DNA of 64,000 nt from Bacillota bacterium (GTDB taxonomy: Bacteria; Bacillota; Clostridia; Christensenellales; Aristaeellaceae). A program made the position numbers and the translations under genes. The notes beneath the pieces were generated by a model. The model searched no databases. It saw only the letters and a list, made by a program, of their open reading frames with translations, and had not been told where the DNA came from. The stretch is from positions 248,001-312,000 of the forward strand of contig JAEYOW010000044.1 of the NCBI GenBank assembly GCA_023411375.1, given 5' to 3'. How positions within the stretch are numbered: position 1 is the first letter of the stretch; each line of letters starts with the position of its first letter. Below, in pieces: positions 60,057-64,000 of the stretch.

Positions 60057-62429
60057 GTGCGCAAGCCAGCGTTTTTAAGCAACGAGCGCCTGTCGCGCTT
60101 TGTGGTCAGCCTTCTTTTGTGCGTCGGCGTAACCCTGCCGCTGATGATGACGTTTGGCGCGGGCGGGTCAGCGGCGCTTTCGCTGCTGATCAGCGCCGCT
60201 ATTCTGGGGCTTATGACGGCGCTGGGTTCAATGAAAAAAGGGCCGCTGATTCTGACCGCCGCGGGTTCCGGGCTTGCCGTCATTCAGCTGTTTTTACCAA
60301 ACGCGGGATTTTTTGGCGCTGCGTATGAGGGCATAAAGGCCATCGCGCTGTATTTGAACGGTATTACGACCGCCGCGCCACTTTTTGGCTCGCAGATTGC
60401 CCTGCTGCTGGGAGTTGGCGCCGCGCTGCTCAGCTACGCGTTTTCGGCCAAAGGGGCGGGCTTTCTTCCCGCGACCATCCTGGTGGTGCTGGTGCTGTTT
60501 GGGCTGTGGAGCCTGGGCAAGCCCGTCTACCTGTGGTACGCGCTGCCTGCCCTTGTCGCGCTGCTTTTGTTGATTTCCCAAACTTCACATGAGAAAATCA
60601 ACCTTTTTGAAGTGCTGCCAATGGCGGCGATTGTGGTTGCCCTGAGCATGCTGGTGCTGCCCGCAAGGCAGGCGACCATTCCGCCGCTTTATGAGGCGGC
60701 GATGAACCTGAAGCAAACGATCTCGGATTATCTGTTTTTTACCGAGCCGCGCAACGTGTTTACGCTGGGCAGCTATGGTTATTACCCTATGGGCGGCGGC
60801 AGGCTGGGCGGCGAGGCCGCGCCCAGCGAATATCCCGTGATGATGGTCAAGACCGACAAGCGCACGCTGATGCGGGCTGTGGTCAAAGATGAATATACGG
60901 GCCGGAACTGGCGCGATACGTCGTCCGGAAAGCGGTATCTTTATGTTAACCCGCGCTGGTCCAAGCTGCGGGAGAGCGTTTTTCTGGAAAAAATGCCAGC
61001 CGAGGCGGTACAGGCCGCAAGCACGATTCTTGACCAGCACGCCGTTACGGTACAGATGCAGAATACAGCGGCCAGCACCGTGTTTACGCCCGTATTCCTG
61101 CGCAATTTCAGCGCGCAGAGCGATATGGTGGGTTATTTTAACGACGCGAGCGAGCTGTTTATCACCCGCGACCTCCGGCAGGGGGACCGATATACCGTTT
61201 TCACACCGATTTTCGAGGGTGGCGAAAATGGTCTGGGCGCGTTGATCAGCGCCGCGCCAAAGGGGGACGACAGCTATTACCAGGCGGTGGTCAACGACTA
61301 CACAAAGCTGCCAGACCACCTGGAGCAAAAGGTTTACGACGACCTGAACAACATCATTGGCGCCGCGTCCACGCCATACGAAAAGGCATGCGCGATCATG
61401 CGCCATCTGCAGCGCTATTACCGCTACACGCTCACACCGGATGAACCGCCTGAAAATCAGGACTTCGTGACGTATTTCCTCTACGTAGGCAAGGAAGGCT
61501 ATTGCACCTATTACGCTTCCGCCATGACGGTGCTGTGCCGTATGGCTGGCCTGCCCGCGCGGTATGTGGAGGGCTTTCTGGCCACGCCTGCGAGCGACGG
61601 CTTCGCCTATGTGACGGGGCTGGACGCGCATGCCTGGACGGAGGTTTACTTTGAGGGGTTTGGCTGGGTGCCTTTCGACGCGACGCCCGCCCAGCAGAAC
61701 ATGGACAATCAGCCGCCGCAGGAGAACGAACAACCGGAGCCTTCGCCCTCGCCAAGTCCGTCGCCGGAACCCGAGCCCAATGAGCAGCCCACCCCGTCGC
61801 CCGAGCCGGAAAACCCGGACGAGATGCCGGATATGGAGGACAGCGACCCGCCCGAGGTCCCCCCGGACGACGATAAGCCGCCCTTCCCCTGGTGGTGGTG
61901 GCTGCTGGCCGCCGCCGCGGTTGCCGGATTGGGAGCGCGTATTTACCTGCGCATGCCTGAGCAGGTAGCGAAGAAGCGGACGAGCGAGCAGGATAAGATT
62001 TTTGTTTACGGCAACGCCACCTATATGATCATGCGGCTACTCAAGCGCACGCCGCGGGCGGGCGAGACACCCCTGCTGTTTGCCCGCCGTATGGATAAAC
62101 AAAAGGCTTTCCCCGCGCCGGTTTTACCGCTTTGGCGCATGATGGCGCTGAGCAACTACAGCCGTATGAAGCCCGGGGCCGAGCAGACGGCGCGCGCGAA
62201 GGAAACCTTCCTGCGCATGTATAAGCCTCAGCGGGTTTTCATAAAGCTGCGCTTCATGCTGTATGCGGCTTTTGGTAAGACCTGCTATAACTGCCTTGAC
62301 ACGGCGGTTGAGCATGTGGAGCCGGAAAAGGCGTACAGCTATCCGATTGGGAAGACGCCCAAAAAGGGCGAGAAACCGGGACGGCCCTCGAAGAAAAAGC
62401 CGGGCGGAAAATCCAAACGCGGCAGGTAA
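60057..62429 (+). CDS. Transglutaminase-like membrane protein
   Basis: A 790-residue protein: six to eight N-terminal membrane helices (about 12-215), an external region with a transglutaminase-like domain, and a C-terminal helix with a basic cytoplasmic tail. The catalytic triad is visible: GYCTYYASAMTVLCR (Cys about 483), DAHAWTEVYF (His about 523) and FDATPAQ (Asp about 540). A proline/glutamate-rich linker (about 555-610) and a helix WWWWLLAAAAVAGLG follow. The GTG start has AAAGGAGG upstream. It completes the MoxR-DUF58 operon and probably crosslinks or cleaves surface proteins. Confidence 0.9.
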   Translation: MRKPAFLSNERLSRFVVSLLLCVGVTLPLMMTFGAGGSAALSLLISAAILGLMTALGSMKKGPLILTAAGSGLAVIQLFLPNAGFFGAAYEGIKAIALYLNGITTAAPLFGSQIALLLGVGAALLSYAFSAKGAGFLPATILVVLVLFGLWSLGKPVYLWYALPALVALLLLISQTSHEKINLFEVLPMAAIVVALSMLVLPARQATIPPLYEAAMNLKQTISDYLFFTEPRNVFTLGSYGYYPMGGGRLGGEAAPSEYPVMMVKTDKRTLMRAVVKDEYTGRNWRDTSSGKRYLYVNPRWSKLRESVFLEKMPAEAVQAASTILDQHAVTVQMQNTAASTVFTPVFLRNFSAQSDMVGYFNDASELFITRDLRQGDRYTVFTPIFEGGENGLGALISAAPKGDDSYYQAVVNDYTKLPDHLEQKVYDDLNNIIGAASTPYEKACAIMRHLQRYYRYTLTPDEPPENQDFVTYFLYVGKEGYCTYYASAMTVLCRMAGLPARYVEGFLATPASDGFAYVTGLDAHAWTEVYFEGFGWVPFDATPAQQNMDNQPPQENEQPEPSPSPSPSPEPEPNEQPTPSPEPENPDEMPDMEDSDPPEVPPDDDKPPFPWWWWLLAAAAVAGLGARIYLRMPEQVAKKRTSEQDKIFVYGNATYMIMRLLKRTPRAGETPLLFARRMDKQKAFPAPVLPLWRMMALSNYSRMKPGAEQTARAKETFLRMYKPQRVFIKLRFMLYAAFGKTCYNCLDTAVEHVEPEKAYSYPIGKTPKKGEKPGRPSKKKPGGKSKRGR

Positions 62430-62511
62430 AGCCCTCGGCCATACGGGCGTGAAGGGTGTCTGAAGGACTCTTTCATGACTTGATTGTGGACTTGAGAGGA
62501 TGATTATCAAG

Positions 62512-64000
62512 ATGCCCATGCAGCCGAACACTCATCCAAAACGCAGAAACGTTTATTGCGCGCGCAGGACGCAGCAGCTATTTACCCCAGCCGAGCAGGC
62601 CGGGGTACAGGCATTTCTGACGGACGTGCGCGCACGGCTGTCGCTGAGCCGTAAGCATACCGAACTAATGCTGGACGATCACCTGAGCGCTCTGTACCGG
62701 CTCAGGCAGCGCGGAATGACGCTTGGAGACGCGATGCGATTGCTGGACCCGGCCCAGCTTGGAGATTTCTACCTTGCGGAGAGGAAGGACTGGTATCCGC
62801 TCGACCATGCGGCGAAGGTGTATCCGCTGAGCATGAGCTTAAAACGAATGATGGTGTTCCGGTTGTCCGGATACCTGAAAAAACCGGTGGTACCGGAGCT
62901 TTTGCAAATGGCGCTTACCTATGCCATCAGGCGGTTTCCTTATTTTGCGACAACCGTCAAATGCGGATTTTTTTGGCATTATATGGACGGCGCGCTGCGC
63001 CGCTTTCGGGTCCGGCCGGAAACCGAGCTGCCCTGCGCGGTCATGAAGGTGGGGGATGTGACTTCTCCGACCTTTCGGGTGGTGTATTACCAAAACAGGG
63101 TGAGCGTGGAGTTTTTCCATATATTGACCGATGGCACAGGCGCGAGCGTTTTTCTGCGCACACTGCTGAAAACCTATTTACGCCTGTTGGGCGAAAACGT
63201 GCCTGATTCAGAAGGAATGTTTAACATTCGTGAAAAGCCCGCGCCAGAGGAATGGCGGGACGATTTTACAATGGGCGACGAGTGCGGGGAATCGCACGGC
63301 TTTGCGGACAAGCCGGCGCTTCAGATGCGGGGCATGCTGCCTTACGAGCAGCCCAACCGTGTGCTTCATTATAATTTCAGCACCGGCGAGTTGCTCAAGC
63401 AGGCGCGTGAAAAGGGCGTAACCGTGACTACCCTGCTGCTGGGCTACATCATGCTTGCCTGCCGCGACGCGTGCCCCGCCAGAAGGACGCGGAAAAAAAT
63501 TCAGATTCAGCTGCCCGTCAACATGCGCAAGTTTTATCCGAGCAGCACGCTACGCAATTTTTCCATGTACTGCTGCATCCGGCTTCACCCGGATGAAATC
63601 ACCGGCCTTGACAATATCCTGCCCAGGATTTCCGAGCAGGTGAAGGCCGGCACGGCCAAGGAACCGCTGGACCAGACGATGCAGCTTTCGCGCAAGCTGG
63701 TCAGATACCTGCGGTTTGTGCCGCTGATCATCAAGCGCCCCATCGCCTATTTTATTTACGGGGCGCTGAGCGACGCGGTTTTTACCACCACGTTCAGCAA
63801 CCTGGGCGCGATTGATGCCTCGCCGGAGATGCGCGCGCAGGTGGACAAGTTTGATTTTGTTCTTGGACCGCCGATCCAGAACCGGGCATGCTGCTCATTG
63901 TGCAGTTTTGGGGACCGCGCGGTGTTTACCGTAACCAAAAACACGCAACTGACGCTGTTTGAGGATGCGCTTTACCGATATTTTTGCGAAAACGGTCTGG
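62512..64000 (+). CDS. Condensation-domain-like acyltransferase (3' truncated by window edge)
   Basis: An open frame of about 496 codons running off the right edge. Residues about 100-480 match the chloramphenicol-acetyltransferase/condensation fold as in alcohol acetyltransferases and papA-like proteins: KVYPLSMSLKRMMVFRLSGY, the catalytic HxxxDG as EFFHILTDGTGA (about 202-212), LPVNMRKFYPSSTLRNF, and TFSNLGAIDAS near the end. Starts at 62500 and 62512 are both in frame; GAGAGG suits 62512 better. No signal peptide. It may acylate a lipid or small alcohol; substrate unknown. It starts 83 bases after the transglutaminase gene. Confidence 0.8.
   Translation, partial: MPMQPNTHPKRRNVYCARRTQQLFTPAEQAGVQAFLTDVRARLSLSRKHTELMLDDHLSALYRLRQRGMTLGDAMRLLDPAQLGDFYLAERKDWYPLDHAAKVYPLSMSLKRMMVFRLSGYLKKPVVPELLQMALTYAIRRFPYFATTVKCGFFWHYMDGALRRFRVRPETELPCAVMKVGDVTSPTFRVVYYQNRVSVEFFHILTDGTGASVFLRTLLKTYLRLLGENVPDSEGMFNIREKPAPEEWRDDFTMGDECGESHGFADKPALQMRGMLPYEQPNRVLHYNFSTGELLKQAREKGVTVTTLLLGYIMLACRDACPARRTRKKIQIQLPVNMRKFYPSSTLRNFSMYCCIRLHPDEITGLDNILPRISEQVKAGTAKEPLDQTMQLSRKLVRYLRFVPLIIKRPIAYFIYGALSDAVFTTTFSNLGAIDASPEMRAQVDKFDFVLGPPIQNRACCSLCSFGDRAVFTVTKNTQLTLFEDALYRYFCENGL

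Noticed and set aside
61730..61900. Short repeated proline/serine codons as a tandem-repeat element
   Set aside because: They encode the proline-rich linker of the transglutaminase-like protein and are ordinary low-complexity coding sequence.
1..64000. CRISPR arrays, tRNA, rRNA or tmRNA genes
   Set aside because: No regularly spaced repeats and no tRNA or rRNA signature stretches were seen on either strand; short cryptic RNAs cannot be excluded by eye.

Overview
The window reads as a chromosomal segment of an endospore-forming member of the Bacillota, most likely a GC-rich, anaerobic, gut-type Clostridia lineage. The evidence is a three-gene GerA-type spore germination operon, strong Gram-positive ribosome binding sites (AAGGAGG), a CtsR-type operator in front of clpB, an AhrC/ArgR-type operator in front of an arginine operon, and many Clostridia-style accessory families (PocR-AraC regulator, uroporphyrinogen-decarboxylase-like enzymes, ferritin-like VIT transporter). 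Species cannot be fixed from sequence reading alone. No rRNA, tRNA or CRISPR array was seen.

Layout. 1-6.8 kb (+): end of an oligopeptide/dipeptide ABC transporter operon (permease, two ATPases), followed in series by an esterase, a metallo-beta-lactamase-fold hydrolase, two small membrane proteins and an unusual amidohydrolase. 6.8-7.7 kb (-): a secreted protein. 7.9-12.7 kb: an AT-rich island bounded by 23-bp direct repeats and inserted at the 3' end of an M56/BlaR1-like gene. It carries a methyltransferase-like gene broken at an A9 run and a 775-residue protein with two DUF262 (GmrSD-type) domains; this is the best candidate for an undescribed, probably anti-phage, system. 12.7-14.3 kb (-): the M56 gene. 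14.6-16.9 kb: serC-serA. 17.2-19.5 kb: CorA-type transporter and a beta-lactamase-fold serine hydrolase. 19.6-23.3 kb: spore germination operon. 23.4-27.2 kb: clpB and a secreted propeller-like protein.

27.3-31.3 kb is a second AT-rich accessory patch, lying between a 5' fragment of a group II intron and an IS5-family transposase relic. It holds a four-gene minus-strand operon (zinc ribbon membrane protein, two paralogous membrane proteins, a glycine-rich protein) divergent from an XRE regulator. 31.3-38 kb returns to core genes: mgtE with a long structured leader, a large membrane protein (-), murB-rapZ and a ComEC-like hydrolase.

38.0-44.7 kb (-) is a complete arginine operon argG-argC-argJ-argB-argD-argF, which with supplied glutamate and carbamoyl phosphate makes argininosuccinate through the acetyl cycle; the promoter is overlapped by arginine-box-like palindromes. 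44.8-46.5 kb: YdcF family protein and a ferritin-VIT metal transporter. 46.7-57.6 kb is a catabolic locus: a minus-strand operon (FAD oxidoreductase, sugar-type binding protein, two permeases, M14 carboxypeptidase-like protein, amidohydrolase) divergent from a PocR-AraC regulator that leads two uroporphyrinogen-decarboxylase-family genes. 57.8-62.4 kb: MoxR ATPase, DUF58 protein and transglutaminase-like membrane protein, a common three-gene set. The window ends inside a condensation-domain-like acyltransferase gene.
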